Part shown: positions 24,288-32,576 of the stretch, one piece after another
Position numbering within the stretch: position 1 is the stretch's first letter
Layout: every line of letters begins with the position of its first letter
Assembly (NCBI GenBank): GCA_964411925.1
Contig: CAYPNI010000022.1
Location: forward strand, 1-45,154
DNA: 45,154 bases
Source: VFKU01 sp964411925
Lineage (GTDB): Bacteria; Hydrogenedentota; Hydrogenedentia; Hydrogenedentales; GCA-2746185
Direction of reading: 5' to 3'
The notes under the pieces: model-generated
Database searches by the model: none
What the model was told of the DNA's origin: nothing
Seen by the model: only the letters and a program-made list of their open reading frames with translations
Program-made: the position numbers and the translations under genes

Positions 24288-24332
24288 CCTCCCTGTCATT
24301 GCGAGGAGCGGGGTATGCGACGAAGCAATCTC
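24288..24332 (+). repeat. 45-bp REP-like repeat, copy B
   Basis: It begins CCTCCCTGTCATTGCGAGG and ends GCGACGAAGCAATCTC, in the same orientation as copy A 82 bases earlier. ATTGC near the start pairs with GCAAT near the end. It lies just past the 3' end of the sigma factor gene and could help end its transcript. Confidence 0.75.
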
Positions 24333-24360
24333 TTTAACCCGCGTCGATAAAGACGAAAGA

Positions 24361-25209
24361 CTACGGCCGAAACTCGACCGGGCGGTTCCGCGCGATCTCG
24401 CTCAGACGTTTCAGTACATGTTTCTCAATCTGCCGGATGCGTTCGCGCGTAAGGTTGAACTCGCGTCCGGTCTCTTCGAGCGTGTGCGCCTTGCCGTCCA
24501 TGAGCCCGTAGCGATAGCGGATGATCCCCGATTCACGATCGGTCAAATCCTTCATCAGCTCTTCCATCTGCTGGTCGAGCTCGAATTGCACGATGGCTTG
24601 GTCGAGCTGCGCGGGCTGGTGGTGTTCCGGAATGCCGCGCGCGGCGTCCGCGTCGGTCGTTTCGAGGTTCTCCAGCGGCGCGACCTCATCGACAAACGCG
24701 CGGATCTTCTCCGCTTCCTTGATCTTGATGCCCATCGCCTTGGCGATTTCTTCGATTTCCGGCTGTTTTCCCCGCTTGATGTACAACTCCTCGGCGGTCT
24801 TCTTGTATCGCGCGATGTTGTCGGTGACGTAGACGGGGATGCGCACCGTGCGGCCGTAGTTCGAGAGCGCTCGCGTCACCGCCTGCCGGATCCACCACGT
24901 CGCATACGTCGAAAACTTGCACCCGCGCTCCGGGTCGAACCGCTCGACGGCCTTCATCAAGCCGAGGTTGCCTTCCTCGATGAGATCGAGCAGCGGCAAG
25001 CCGTAGTACAGGTACTTCTTCGCGACGCTGACGACGAGGCGCAGGTTGGCGACGATGATTTGGCGGCGCGCTTCCGGGTCGCCCTTGCGCGCAAGACGCG
25101 CGAGGCGGATTTCTTCCTTCGGCGTGAGCAGCGGAATCCGCGAGATCTCAGTCAGGTAAATGCTGAGACTGTTTTCGCGCGACGCACTTGTCTCCCGCAT
25201 GTCCGCCAT
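24361..25209 (-). CDS. Sigma-70 family RNA polymerase sigma factor (group 2 like)
   Basis: This 282-residue protein has sigma regions 1.2 to 4.2 without an N-terminal 1.1 domain. Region 1.2/2 starts SLSIYLTEISRIPLLTPKEE. Region 2 has VVSVAKKYLYYGLPLLDLIE and the -10-recognition helix KFSTYATWWIRQAVTRAL. Region 3 is IPVYVTDNIARYKKTAEEL. Region 4 ends with the helix-turn-helix LEETGREFNLTRERIRQIEK, which reads the -35. The short length and missing 1.1 suggest a secondary (RpoS/SigB-like group 2) factor; it could also be a short primary factor. The start is the ATG at 25209, with GGGAG upstream. The gene is monocistronic. Confidence 0.9.
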   Translation of the reverse strand: MADMRETSASRENSLSIYLTEISRIPLLTPKEEIRLARLARKGDPEARRQIIVANLRLVVSVAKKYLYYGLPLLDLIEEGNLGLMKAVERFDPERGCKFSTYATWWIRQAVTRALSNYGRTVRIPVYVTDNIARYKKTAEELYIKRGKQPEIEEIAKAMGIKIKEAEKIRAFVDEVAPLENLETTDADAARGIPEHHQPAQLDQAIVQFELDQQMEELMKDLTDRESGIIRYRYGLMDGKAHTLEETGREFNLTRERIRQIEKHVLKRLSEIARNRPVEFRP

Positions 25210-25432
25210 CACTCGGCTCCCGAAACGGACAGGCGGAGCACAAGACGGACACCGGGCCGCGCTGTGGAAATTGGAAGTTCCCCCGAACTCACTGCAGTTT
25301 CCCCCGAGAACATTCTATAGCATCCGCCGCCCGCTTACAACAACCTCCAACCGCGTTCTTGCGGCGTCTGCGGGAGCGCGTCCGGCCGGGGCGAGTTGAC
25401 TTTGTCCGGGGCGCGCTGCACGATGGGCCGCG

Positions 25433-25909
25433 ATGCTCGATGAACATTCGCGATTCATGCAGTACGCCCTGCGCGAGGCGGAGGCCGCGTTCGATGCGGG
25501 CGAGGTGCCGGTCGGCTGCGTCATCGTCCACGAGAGCGAGATCATCGGCAAGGCGCACAACCAGCGCGAGACGCTGCAGGACCCCACGGCGCACGCCGAG
25601 ATCATCGCCATTACCCAGGCGGCGGCGCGTCTGCGGAGCTGGCGGCTCGAAAGCACGCGGATGTACGTCACGCTCGAGCCCTGCGCCATGTGCGCGGGCG
25701 CGATCATCCTCTCACGCATTCCGGAGGTGTTTTTCGGCGCCGTGGACCCCAAGGCGGGGTGTGTCGGCTCGCTGATGAACCTGCTCGACGATTCGCGGCT
25801 CAATCACCGGCCGCGCGTGCACGCCGGGCTCATGGCCGAGCCCTGCGGCCTCATCCTCACTGAGTTCTTTAAACGCATCCGACAGGGCCGAAACTCGTCG
25901 TTGAATTAA
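25433..25909 (+). CDS. tadA: tRNA-specific adenosine deaminase TadA
   Basis: TadA converts A34 to inosine in the tRNA-Arg(ACG) anticodon and is usually essential. The 158-residue protein has the cytidine/deoxycytidylate deaminase zinc site: HAE (residues 54-56, with the proton-shuttle Glu) and PCAMC (83-87). FMQYALREAEAAFDAGEVPVG is the usual start. The C-terminus has GCVGSLMNLL and FFKRIRQ. The ATG at 25433 has no strong ribosome-binding site. The upstream 25210-25432 gap showed nothing else definite. Confidence 0.95.
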   Translation: MLDEHSRFMQYALREAEAAFDAGEVPVGCVIVHESEIIGKAHNQRETLQDPTAHAEIIAITQAAARLRSWRLESTRMYVTLEPCAMCAGAIILSRIPEVFFGAVDPKAGCVGSLMNLLDDSRLNHRPRVHAGLMAEPCGLILTEFFKRIRQGRNSSLN

Positions 25910-25949
25910 GCGCAGGCATCCCCTCGCGCTTCCATACCGCACGCCAATC

Positions 25950-25973
25950 GTGGCGCAGGCATCTTGCCTGCGG
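25950..25973 (+). repeat. Dispersed GCAGGC palindrome, copy 2
   Basis: It starts GTGGCGCAGGCATC and ends GCCTGCGG. Internally CGCAGGC and GCCTGCG pair around five bases. Copy 3 lies 52 bases further on in inverted orientation. Confidence 0.65.
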
Positions 25974-26025
25974 AAGTTCCCGACCTTGGAATTTGACATG
26001 TTATTTCTCGCGTGCAGAAGAAGCC

Positions 26026-26049
26026 CCGCAGGCTGGAAGCCTGCGCCAC
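26026..26049 (-). repeat. Dispersed GCAGGC palindrome, copy 3 (inverted)
   Basis: It starts CCGCAGGC and ends GCCTGCGCCAC, the reverse complement of copy 2 at its outer arms with changes only in the loop. The two inverted copies span 100 bases between tadA and the RF-1-like gene. Confidence 0.65.
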
Positions 26050-26106
26050 CGACCCTGTTTCGGGTCAGGTTGAGAATCCGGTTTCTTGCCGGCCGTTCGG
26101 GTTGAA

Positions 26107-26135
26107 GAGATCCTTCGCTGAAGCTCAGGATGACC
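26107..26135. repeat. Short palindromic element before the RF-1-like gene
   Basis: GATCCT and AGGATG flank a 12-base centre (TCGCTGAAGCTC). This resembles a common dispersed intergenic repeat. It contains the ATG at 26130, which is one reason for rejecting that start. Confidence 0.4.
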
Positions 26136-26159
26136 GTCGGTCGAATTGAGGTGCTACAC

Positions 26160-26549
26160 GTGTCCCGATACGGCGTTACCCCCGCGAAAGAGGCCGAGCT
26201 GATTGCCCGCATGGCCGCGTGCGGGCTGGCCGAGGCCGATATCGAGGAGAGCCACATCCGTTCTGGCGGGCCCGGCGGCCAGCACGTGAATCGCAGTGCG
26301 ACGTGCATCTATCTCAGGCACAGGCCGACGGGAACCGAGGTCAAGATGCAGCAGGCTCGTTCGCAGGCGCTCAATCGGTTTTACGCGCGCCGCCGGATGT
26401 GCGAGCTGCTCGAAGCGAGAACCGGTGGCGTGGACACACGCGCCAGCCGCGCCCGCGACAAGGCGCGCCGCAACAAGGCGCAGCGCCGCCGCCGTGCGAA
26501 AAAGAAGTATGCCGACGGGACCGGCGCGGAGCCGCCTAGCGCAGATTGA
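26160..26549 (+). CDS. RF-1 domain (GGQ) peptidyl-tRNA hydrolase-like protein
   Basis: This 129-residue protein has the class I release-factor catalytic domain without codon-recognition domains. ESHIRSGGPGGQHVNRSAT places GGQ at residues 39-41. VKMQQARSQALNRFYARRRM follows. The C-terminal tail is rich in Arg/Lys (DKARRNKAQRRRRAKKKY), as in ArfB, where it enters the mRNA channel of stalled ribosomes. It is therefore probably a ribosome-rescue factor; the alternative is a PrfH-like or pseudo-release factor. The GTG at 26160 is preferred because GAGGTG lies six bases upstream; the ATG at 26130 sits inside a dispersed repeat. Its end overlaps the convergent small gene by 14 bases. Confidence 0.83.
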   Translation: MSRYGVTPAKEAELIARMAACGLAEADIEESHIRSGGPGGQHVNRSATCIYLRHRPTGTEVKMQQARSQALNRFYARRRMCELLEARTGGVDTRASRARDKARRNKAQRRRRAKKKYADGTGAEPPSAD

Positions 26550-26877
26550 ACGCGCGTGTGCGCTCGACTTCGCCGTTGTGAAAACTGATCGTGATGTACG
26601 AGTCCTCGTCATTGCGCCAGACGTAGGAAATCCACTCGGGCTTGCCCGCGTGCGGCTGCGGCGTGTCCGACGAACCGAACGGCGCGCCCTCCGCCCCGAT
26701 CACGCGCACGCAGTCCTCGTAGGACATGCCGGGGTGCAGCCGGCCGAATTCGTCCGCGGAGACGACCACCGCGCGCGCCGGCGTGGGCGGCGACGTGCGA
26801 ATCGCGCGCTGGCCCGCCAGAACGAGGATCCACGCCGTGCCCACGACCGCCGCGATAACCAGCAGGCGCCGCTTCAC
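26536..26877 (-). CDS. Unknown small membrane-anchored protein after bshA
   Basis: This 113-residue protein starts at GTG, overlapping the bshA stop as GTGA, so it belongs to the bacillithiol operon. Residues 4-22 are one hydrophobic segment (signal anchor or signal peptide). A Pro-rich linker and a soluble domain with GRLHPGMSYEDCVRVIG and WISYVWRNDEDSYITISFHN follow. The pattern of a helix with PGMS..E..V, then a WRN/YITI sheet, resembles the BamE/SmpA or DUF3862 type of small exported domain. That is a weak structural guess. Its role in thiol metabolism is unknown. Confidence 0.7.
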   Translation of the reverse strand: MKRRLLVIAAVVGTAWILVLAGQRAIRTSPPTPARAVVVSADEFGRLHPGMSYEDCVRVIGAEGAPFGSSDTPQPHAGKPEWISYVWRNDEDSYITISFHNGEVERTRAFNLR

Positions 26878-28016
26878 TTCGCGACGCGCTCCGTCGTGCT
26901 TCCCGCCAGCACTGACTCGTACAACGATTCGTATTCGCCGACAATGGCGTCGCGCGGAAACTTCGCGAGCGCGCGTTCACGGCCGCGCCGGCCCATCTCG
27001 GCCGCTTTCGCCGCGTCGGTGAGCACCTCGATCGCGTACAGCGCCATCGTGTCGATGTCGCCGACTTCAGCGAGATATCCGCTGACGCCGTGTTCGACGA
27101 CTTCGACTATGCCGCCGCTGCTCGTGCCGAGGACGGGCACGCCGCACGCCATCGCCTCGAGGGGCGTCAGGCCGAAACTTTCGTGTTCGCTCGGCTGGAA
27201 GATGAGGTCCGCGCAGGGGATGATGCGCTCGATGTTCTCGTACGACCCGAGAAACGTGATGCTGTCCATGATGCCGAGCTGTCGCGCGACGCCCACGGCG
27301 GACAGCCGTTCGGGGCCGTCCCCCACCATGATGAGCCGCGCCTTCACGCGTTTGAGCACCTTGTTGAACACGCGCACCACGTCCGTGATGCGTTTCACCG
27401 GCCGGAAATTGCTGATGTGCATGACGATCTTCTCGTCATCCGCGGCCAGCGAGCATCGCTCGGCCGATTCCTGCGGGAACCGCACGGGATCCACGAAGTT
27501 GTAGATCGTATGGATCGGCTTTGTGTAGGAAAACGTTTTGATCGTCTCCTGCGTCAGCCAATTCGACACGGCGGTCACCGCATCGCTCTTCTCCATCGCG
27601 AATTTCGTGATCCGCGCGAACGACGGGTCCGCGCCGACCAGCGTAATGTCCGTGCCGTGCAGCGTCGTCACCAGTTTGAACTTCCGTTCCGGCGGCAGCA
27701 TCTCGCGCGCGAGGATTGCGCAGGCCGCGTTCGGAATCGCATAGTGCGCATGCCATACGTCGATCTTCGCGTCCTCGGCCACTTCGCTGATGCGCGTCGC
27801 GAGCGCGAGCGATGTCGGCGGGTTGCGAAACAGCGGATACGCGACAATGTCCACCGTGTGGCTGAACAGGTTCGGCTGGAACCCGTCCAGGCGAAACGGC
27901 CGCTCGAACGAGACGAAGTGTACGACGTGCCCGCGGTCGGCCAGCGCCATGCCGAGTTCGGTCGCCATGATGCCGCTGCCGCCTGCCGTCGGATGGCATG
28001 TAATCCCGATTCTCAT
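26874..28016 (-). CDS. bshA: Bacillithiol biosynthesis glycosyltransferase BshA
   Basis: BshA joins UDP-GlcNAc and L-malate to give GlcNAc-malate, the first step of bacillithiol synthesis. The 380-residue GT-B, GT4-family protein has the standard start MRIGITCHPTAGGSGIMATE, the HAHYAIPNA and TTLHGTDITLVG segments, and the EX7E block SEHESFGLTPLEAMACGVPV. Length and motifs match BshA and differ from general GT4 enzymes. The start is the ATG at 28016, sharing one base with the bshB1 stop (TAATG). It ends in a four-base overlap with the small unknown gene. Confidence 0.95.
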   Translation of the reverse strand: MRIGITCHPTAGGSGIMATELGMALADRGHVVHFVSFERPFRLDGFQPNLFSHTVDIVAYPLFRNPPTSLALATRISEVAEDAKIDVWHAHYAIPNAACAILAREMLPPERKFKLVTTLHGTDITLVGADPSFARITKFAMEKSDAVTAVSNWLTQETIKTFSYTKPIHTIYNFVDPVRFPQESAERCSLAADDEKIVMHISNFRPVKRITDVVRVFNKVLKRVKARLIMVGDGPERLSAVGVARQLGIMDSITFLGSYENIERIIPCADLIFQPSEHESFGLTPLEAMACGVPVLGTSSGGIVEVVEHGVSGYLAEVGDIDTMALYAIEVLTDAAKAAEMGRRGRERALAKFPRDAIVGEYESLYESVLAGSTTERVAK

Positions 28017-28729
28017 TATTCGATGTCCAGTCCCGGCAGGTAGTTGAGCAGCAGCGGCCCCTCGGCGTAGACAGGTTCGCCGTAGGTCACGCCCACGCGG
28101 CTGCCCCAATACGCCGCGCGCGTCGTGATGTTGTCCCAGAATTCGGGGCTCGACACGAAGGTATCGGGGCCGGCGTATCCCGGATTGTATAGTTGCGATT
28201 TGAACGACTTGAGCGCGCGCAGCTTGCGTTCGAAGAAATCGGTTACGTCCATCACCGCCGTGGGCGCGTCCGCGCTGTCCTGGTAGGGGTGGTAACACAA
28301 CAGGTTCGGCGCGCGGTACGGGTCTTCGTCGGTCTCGATGGACGACACACCCGCGAAAAAGTTGGCGTCGCGCACGAGCGCATGGGCCACACCGTGGTCG
28401 GGATGCCGGTCGGTCGCGTGATGGTGCAGGATGACCGCGGGCCGGAGAATGCGGATAAACGGGATGATGCGCAGCCGGTGTTCCGGCGAGTTGGCCAGGC
28501 CGCCGTCGGGTAGTTCCGCATTGTAGCGCTCGCTCACCTGGAGCACGCGCGCGCTCTTGTCCGCCTCGCGCACGCGTTCTTCCGCTGTCCCGCGCGAGGC
28601 GGCTTCGCCCTGCGTCAGATCGAGAATGGCCGTCTTGAACCCCTGCGCCGCGAGCAAGAGCAGCGTGCCGCCGACGCCGAGATCCACGTCGTCGGGGTGC
28701 GCGCCAATCGCGAGTACGTCCACGTTCAT
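28016..28729 (-). CDS. bshB1: Bacillithiol biosynthesis deacetylase BshB1
   Basis: BshB1 removes the acetyl group from GlcNAc-malate using zinc, the second step of bacillithiol synthesis. The 237-residue LmbE-type protein has the metal motif AHPDD (residues 10-14) and HPDH in ATDRHPDHGVAHALVRDA. Further markers are the TQGEAASRGT loop, GGLANSPEHR, and YHPYQDSADAPTAVMDV. These match the BshB1 subfamily rather than the Mca-like BshB2. It overlaps bshC by four bases (ATGA) and bshA by one. Confidence 0.94.
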   Translation of the reverse strand: MNVDVLAIGAHPDDVDLGVGGTLLLLAAQGFKTAILDLTQGEAASRGTAEERVREADKSARVLQVSERYNAELPDGGLANSPEHRLRIIPFIRILRPAVILHHHATDRHPDHGVAHALVRDANFFAGVSSIETDEDPYRAPNLLCYHPYQDSADAPTAVMDVTDFFERKLRALKSFKSQLYNPGYAGPDTFVSSPEFWDNITTRAAYWGSRVGVTYGEPVYAEGPLLLNYLPGLDIE

Positions 28730-30282
28730 AGTTCGATCTCGGTCAGGCCGAAGGACTCGACGTCCAGTTCTCCAAGCAACCGGACGATGAGGTCCGGGCC
28801 GTGCTCGAACAGGAACGAGAATACCGTAAACACCCGCTCCTGCGGCTTGCGCATCGGCACGAGACTGTTACACAGTCGCTGCACCTGCTGCCGCGTCGCG
28901 CTGTCCTTGTCGGCGTCCTCGCGCAACAGCGCCTGCTCGACCCGCGCGAACCCGCGTTCGAGTTCGCCGCGCATCGCCTCGACCCCCGTCGCCGCGCCCG
29001 CGGAATGCCGAGCGAGGCCGGTGGCGAGCGTTTGCAGCTCGGCCAGCACCGCCGATTGCGATTTCTGCGCGAGTTTGAGCGCCGTGTTGTTGCCGGAGCT
29101 GCGTTGTGCGGCCATCACGATGTCGTCCTCGGCCGCGTCGAGCGCGGCGAGATCGAGGCCGAGTTTGCGCAGGATCTTGTTGAGTTTCACCGTGGTCAGG
29201 ACGGCCCGCGCGCGCGGATAGACGACCGGCATCTCGGTCTTGTGCCGCTCGAACACGGGCCGCAACTGCGCCCAGTACGCGAGCTCGCCCGGCCCGGCGA
29301 CGTACGCGCGCACGGGGAACAACCGCTGCTGCACGATACATCGCAGCGCGACATTCGGGCTGAATCGCTCCGGCGCGGACTCCAGCGTTGCGAGCAGTTC
29401 TTCGCGCGAAAGCGATTGGTCTTCCTCGGGCAGGCTGAACGCGCCCTTCTCGAACACCACCTTTCGGCGGCGTCCCCCGACTTCGAGGAAGAAACTGCAT
29501 TCGTTCTCGGACTTGACGACCTGCGTGCCGTACCCGAGCTTGGCGAGTTCGATGCCTTGCGCGTTTACGAGCCGGGTCGTCTCCAGCGGATCGTCGATCT
29601 CGCGCGCGATTATCTCCGCGCCGATGCGCCGTGCCGCCGGCAAATCGGGCGTGAACACGAGCAACGGCGTGCCGGCGAACAGCCGCGCCATCAACCGCGC
29701 GCACCAGTCGGACAACGAGTCGGCGGCGTCGAGCGTCTCGCGCAGCATCGCCGCCACGCCGTCGCCAAACTCCGACCCCGCCGCCTGCGAGGCCATCACC
29801 TCGATCGCGTCGTGCAGGCCCGGCTCGATCGGCACTCGGCACATCGGCATCCCCGCGACGTCCGCCGCGGGCGCATACGAAACCGATTCGACCGTGTGCC
29901 GGCGCGACAGGAAATACGCCGTGCGCGCCTCGTCAAAGTCATGATCCTCGCCACCCACCCAAAACACCGGCACAGTGGGCACGCCCGTCCGTTCGGCGTG
30001 CAGCGCCGCCACGCGGATCGCCGTGATCGCCTTGTAGATCGTGTAGAGCGGCCCGGTGAAGATGCCCGGTTGTTGCCCGGTGATGATGACGGCCTCGTGG
30101 CCACCGAATCGCGCCGCGCACCCGCGCGCGGTCTGGTAGGCGCGCAATTCCTGGGCGAACCGCGGGTCCCACGCCGCCGGCTTCGCGCAGTCCTTCCAAA
30201 GCGCCGCCAGCGGCCGCGCATAGAACGCCGCAAGGTCTTTTGCGCCCGACGTATAGTCGGCCAGGAAATCGCGCCCGCTCAT
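28726..30282 (-). CDS. bshC: Putative cysteine-adding enzyme BshC
   Basis: BshC is the last enzyme of bacillithiol synthesis, attaching cysteine to GlcN-malate. The 518-residue protein has the expected landmarks: VIITGQQPGIFTGPLYTIYK, VFWVGGEDHDFDE, PRFS-type middle segments, a coiled-coil region around 400-470 and the C-terminal QERVFTVFSFLFEHGP. Length and motifs are typical. The ATG at 30282 overlaps the methyltransferase stop, and the end overlaps bshB1, so all four genes are translated as a tight block. Confidence 0.93.
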   Translation of the reverse strand: MSGRDFLADYTSGAKDLAAFYARPLAALWKDCAKPAAWDPRFAQELRAYQTARGCAARFGGHEAVIITGQQPGIFTGPLYTIYKAITAIRVAALHAERTGVPTVPVFWVGGEDHDFDEARTAYFLSRRHTVESVSYAPAADVAGMPMCRVPIEPGLHDAIEVMASQAAGSEFGDGVAAMLRETLDAADSLSDWCARLMARLFAGTPLLVFTPDLPAARRIGAEIIAREIDDPLETTRLVNAQGIELAKLGYGTQVVKSENECSFFLEVGGRRRKVVFEKGAFSLPEEDQSLSREELLATLESAPERFSPNVALRCIVQQRLFPVRAYVAGPGELAYWAQLRPVFERHKTEMPVVYPRARAVLTTVKLNKILRKLGLDLAALDAAEDDIVMAAQRSSGNNTALKLAQKSQSAVLAELQTLATGLARHSAGAATGVEAMRGELERGFARVEQALLREDADKDSATRQQVQRLCNSLVPMRKPQERVFTVFSFLFEHGPDLIVRLLGELDVESFGLTEIEL

Positions 30283-31034
30283 TCCCGGTGCCCCACGGCA
30301 ATCATGCGCGGCTTCGCGTCGTCATGCGGCGCGCCGTCATAGTCGCCGAACAGCTTGCCGACGCGCAGCCCCGCCGCCGTCAGCATCGCGGTGAACTCGT
30401 CCCGGGAGAACAGTTGCACCGACTCGCCGGAGTCCCGCAACTCCTGGCCGTTTCGCGCGACGACGGTCGTCTTGTTGATCCGGCGCGTCTCGCGATCGAT
30501 CCAGCGGTGTTCCTGGATCTCGAAACCCGACTCAAATCGCCGCGAATCTTTCTGCAAGTGTTTTTCGGTCCAGGTCCGGTTGAGATAGTCGATGAAAAAG
30601 CGCCCGCCCGGCCGGAGAATTCGAGCCACGCCGCGCAACACATTCAGATTCGCCTCGTACGTCGGGAAGTAGCCGAAACTCGTGAAATAGTTCATGACGA
30701 CGTCGAAGGCCTCGGTGAACGGGTGGCAACACATGTCCGCGCGGACCAGCCGCGCGCGCGTGCCAAGAAACTCTTCGGCCATATCGAGCATATGCTCGGA
30801 GTAATCCATCCCGACCACATGCGGCGTCACCTCGAGCAGATGATGCATGTGCCGACCGCTGCCGCAACACAAATCCAACACGAAATCCTTCGGTCCCAGG
30901 CCCGTCTGCTGGATAGAGAACAACGTTTCGGGCCTCGCAGCTTCCACGGTCCGGTGGGCATAGACGATGGGGTAGAGGGCGTCGAAAGACTGGTGGTACC
31001 AGTTGTCCGGTATCGGGCGGCGCGATCGGGGCAT
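30279..31034 (-). CDS. SAM-dependent methyltransferase in the bacillithiol operon
   Basis: This 251-residue class I methyltransferase has motif I FVLDLCCGSGRHMHHLL (residues 51-67), post-I GMDYSEHMLDMAEE, motif II FDVVMNYFTSFGYF and motif III LRPGGRFFIDYLN. The C-terminus has SVQLFSRDEFTAMLTAAGL, as in small-molecule methyltransferases. The start MPRSRRPIPDNWYHQSF at 31034 is preferred over the longer frame. It overlaps bshC by four bases. In green sulfur bacteria an SAM methyltransferase, NmbA, makes N-methyl-bacillithiol. The context suggests this enzyme could do the same, but sequence alone does not show the substrate. Confidence 0.88.
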   Translation of the reverse strand: MPRSRRPIPDNWYHQSFDALYPIVYAHRTVEAARPETLFSIQQTGLGPKDFVLDLCCGSGRHMHHLLEVTPHVVGMDYSEHMLDMAEEFLGTRARLVRADMCCHPFTEAFDVVMNYFTSFGYFPTYEANLNVLRGVARILRPGGRFFIDYLNRTWTEKHLQKDSRRFESGFEIQEHRWIDRETRRINKTTVVARNGQELRDSGESVQLFSRDEFTAMLTAAGLRVGKLFGDYDGAPHDDAKPRMIAVGHRE

Positions 31035-31076
31035 CCGGCGTATTCTATGAGGCGGCGGCGGGGTGCTCAACCGGCC

Positions 31077-32576
31077 TCACCAGCCCGGGTCGCCGTCCAC
31101 CGGCCCCGGCTGGCCGACGCGGTGGATTTGCAGCAGATTCGTGCGCGTTCGGGTGCCCAGCGGCGTGCTGCCGGTCATCACGACCACGTCGCCCACCGCG
31201 GCCAGGCCGCGCTGCACGAGCGTCTCGTCCATGATCGCGCGCAGCTCGTCCACGCTGTGCGCCTCGACCGACCTCGCCGAATCCACGCCCCAAATCACCG
31301 CGCACCGCCGGCTGGTCGCGTCGTCCATGGCGAGCGCCGTAATCGGCACGTTGGGCCGGTAGCGCGCGATCAGCGCCGCCGTCGCGCCGGTCTTCGTGAA
31401 ACAGACGATGCGCCGCGCGCCGATCGCGTTCGCGATTCGGCAGGCGGACTGGCAGATCGCATCGCCAAAGTTGCCGCGTCCCGTGCGAATGCCCGACTCG
31501 CGCATGCGCACGATGCGCGCGTAGGGCGCCGCCGCGATCAGCGCCGCGTCGGCCTTGCGCGCGATGTCGGCCATCACTTCGACCGCGTCCACCGGGTATT
31601 GGCCGGAGGCCGTTTCGCCGGACAGCATGACCGCGTCGGTGCCGTCGTAGATCGCGTTTGCGACGTCCGACACTTCGGCGCGCGTCGGGCGCGGGTGCGC
31701 CGTCATCGATTCGAGCATCTGCGTCGCGGTAATCACCGGCACGCCGACGTCATTGCACAACCCGATGATGCGTTTCTGAATCTGCGGCAACTCGTCCAGC
31801 GGCAGTTCAACGCCGAGATCGCCGCGCGCCAGCATGACCGCGTCCGTTGCGTTGAGTATCTCCTCGAATCGGGTGACCGATTCCGGCCGTTCGATCTTCG
31901 CGACCACCGTCTGGTGGCCGCCGAGCGCGGCGATGCGCTGCTTGAGGTCGATGACCTCTTCTGCACGGCGCACAAACGAGAGGGCGACGAAGTCGGCCTG
32001 CAATTCGACCGCGAAGGCAAGGTCCTCGATATCTTTCGGGCTGAGCGCGGGCGCGCTGACGCTGACTCCGGGCAGATTGATGCCCTTGTGCTCGCCGAGC
32101 ATTCCCCCGTGCACGACGACGCAGTGCACGTCCGGGCCGTCCACGCGGCGGACCTTGACCTCGAGCAGGCCGTCCGCGAGAAAGATCGAGTCGCCGGGTT
32201 TTACGTCCTGCGGCAGCTCCTTGTACGACGTCGAGACGCACGCGCGCGTGCCCACGACGTCGCGGGACGTAATGCAGAATTCGGCGTCCTTGTTGAGCTG
32301 GACGGGGTCGTGGTTCTCGAGCAGCCCCGTCCGGATTTTGGGGCCCTGCAGGTCCACGAGGATGCCCACCGTCGCGCCCGCGTCCGCCGCGGCCTTGCGC
32401 ACGGCCTCGCAGCGGCGGCGATGGTCGCCGTGCGTGCCGTGCGAAGCGTTGAGCCGCGCCACGTCCATCCCCGCTTCGACCATCGCGCGCAACGTCTCGG
32501 GCGATTCCGAACTCGGCCCGATCGTACAGACGATCTTCGTACGCCGGTCGCCGCGCGCGGTGAACAGCGGGTTCAT
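31077..32576 (-). CDS. pyk: Pyruvate kinase
   Basis: This 499-residue enzyme converts phosphoenolpyruvate and ADP to pyruvate and ATP at the end of glycolysis. Landmarks are RRTKIVCTIGPSSES, RLNASHGTHGDH, the catalytic Lys in VVAKIERPESVTRFEEI, MLARGDLGVELP, GVPVITATQMLESM and the long signature ending AIYDGTDAVMLSGETA. The C-terminal regulatory domain runs from about residue 350. The start ATG at 32576 overlaps the lysC stop by four bases. The methyltransferase of the bacillithiol operon starts 42 bases after it ends. Confidence 0.96.
   Translation of the reverse strand: MNPLFTARGDRRTKIVCTIGPSSESPETLRAMVEAGMDVARLNASHGTHGDHRRRCEAVRKAAADAGATVGILVDLQGPKIRTGLLENHDPVQLNKDAEFCITSRDVVGTRACVSTSYKELPQDVKPGDSIFLADGLLEVKVRRVDGPDVHCVVVHGGMLGEHKGINLPGVSVSAPALSPKDIEDLAFAVELQADFVALSFVRRAEEVIDLKQRIAALGGHQTVVAKIERPESVTRFEEILNATDAVMLARGDLGVELPLDELPQIQKRIIGLCNDVGVPVITATQMLESMTAHPRPTRAEVSDVANAIYDGTDAVMLSGETASGQYPVDAVEVMADIARKADAALIAAAPYARIVRMRESGIRTGRGNFGDAICQSACRIANAIGARRIVCFTKTGATAALIARYRPNVPITALAMDDATSRRCAVIWGVDSARSVEAHSVDELRAIMDETLVQRGLAAVGDVVVMTGSTPLGTRTRTNLLQIHRVGQPGPVDGDPGW

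Noticed and set aside
24206..24332. Possible CRISPR-like direct repeats
   Set aside because: Only two 45-base copies with differences and one spacer, no cas genes; they match a REP-type dispersed repeat better.
24082..25320. 412-residue plus-strand open frame opposite the sigma factor
   Set aside because: It crosses the 45-base repeats and is antisense to sigma region 2-4 coding sequence.
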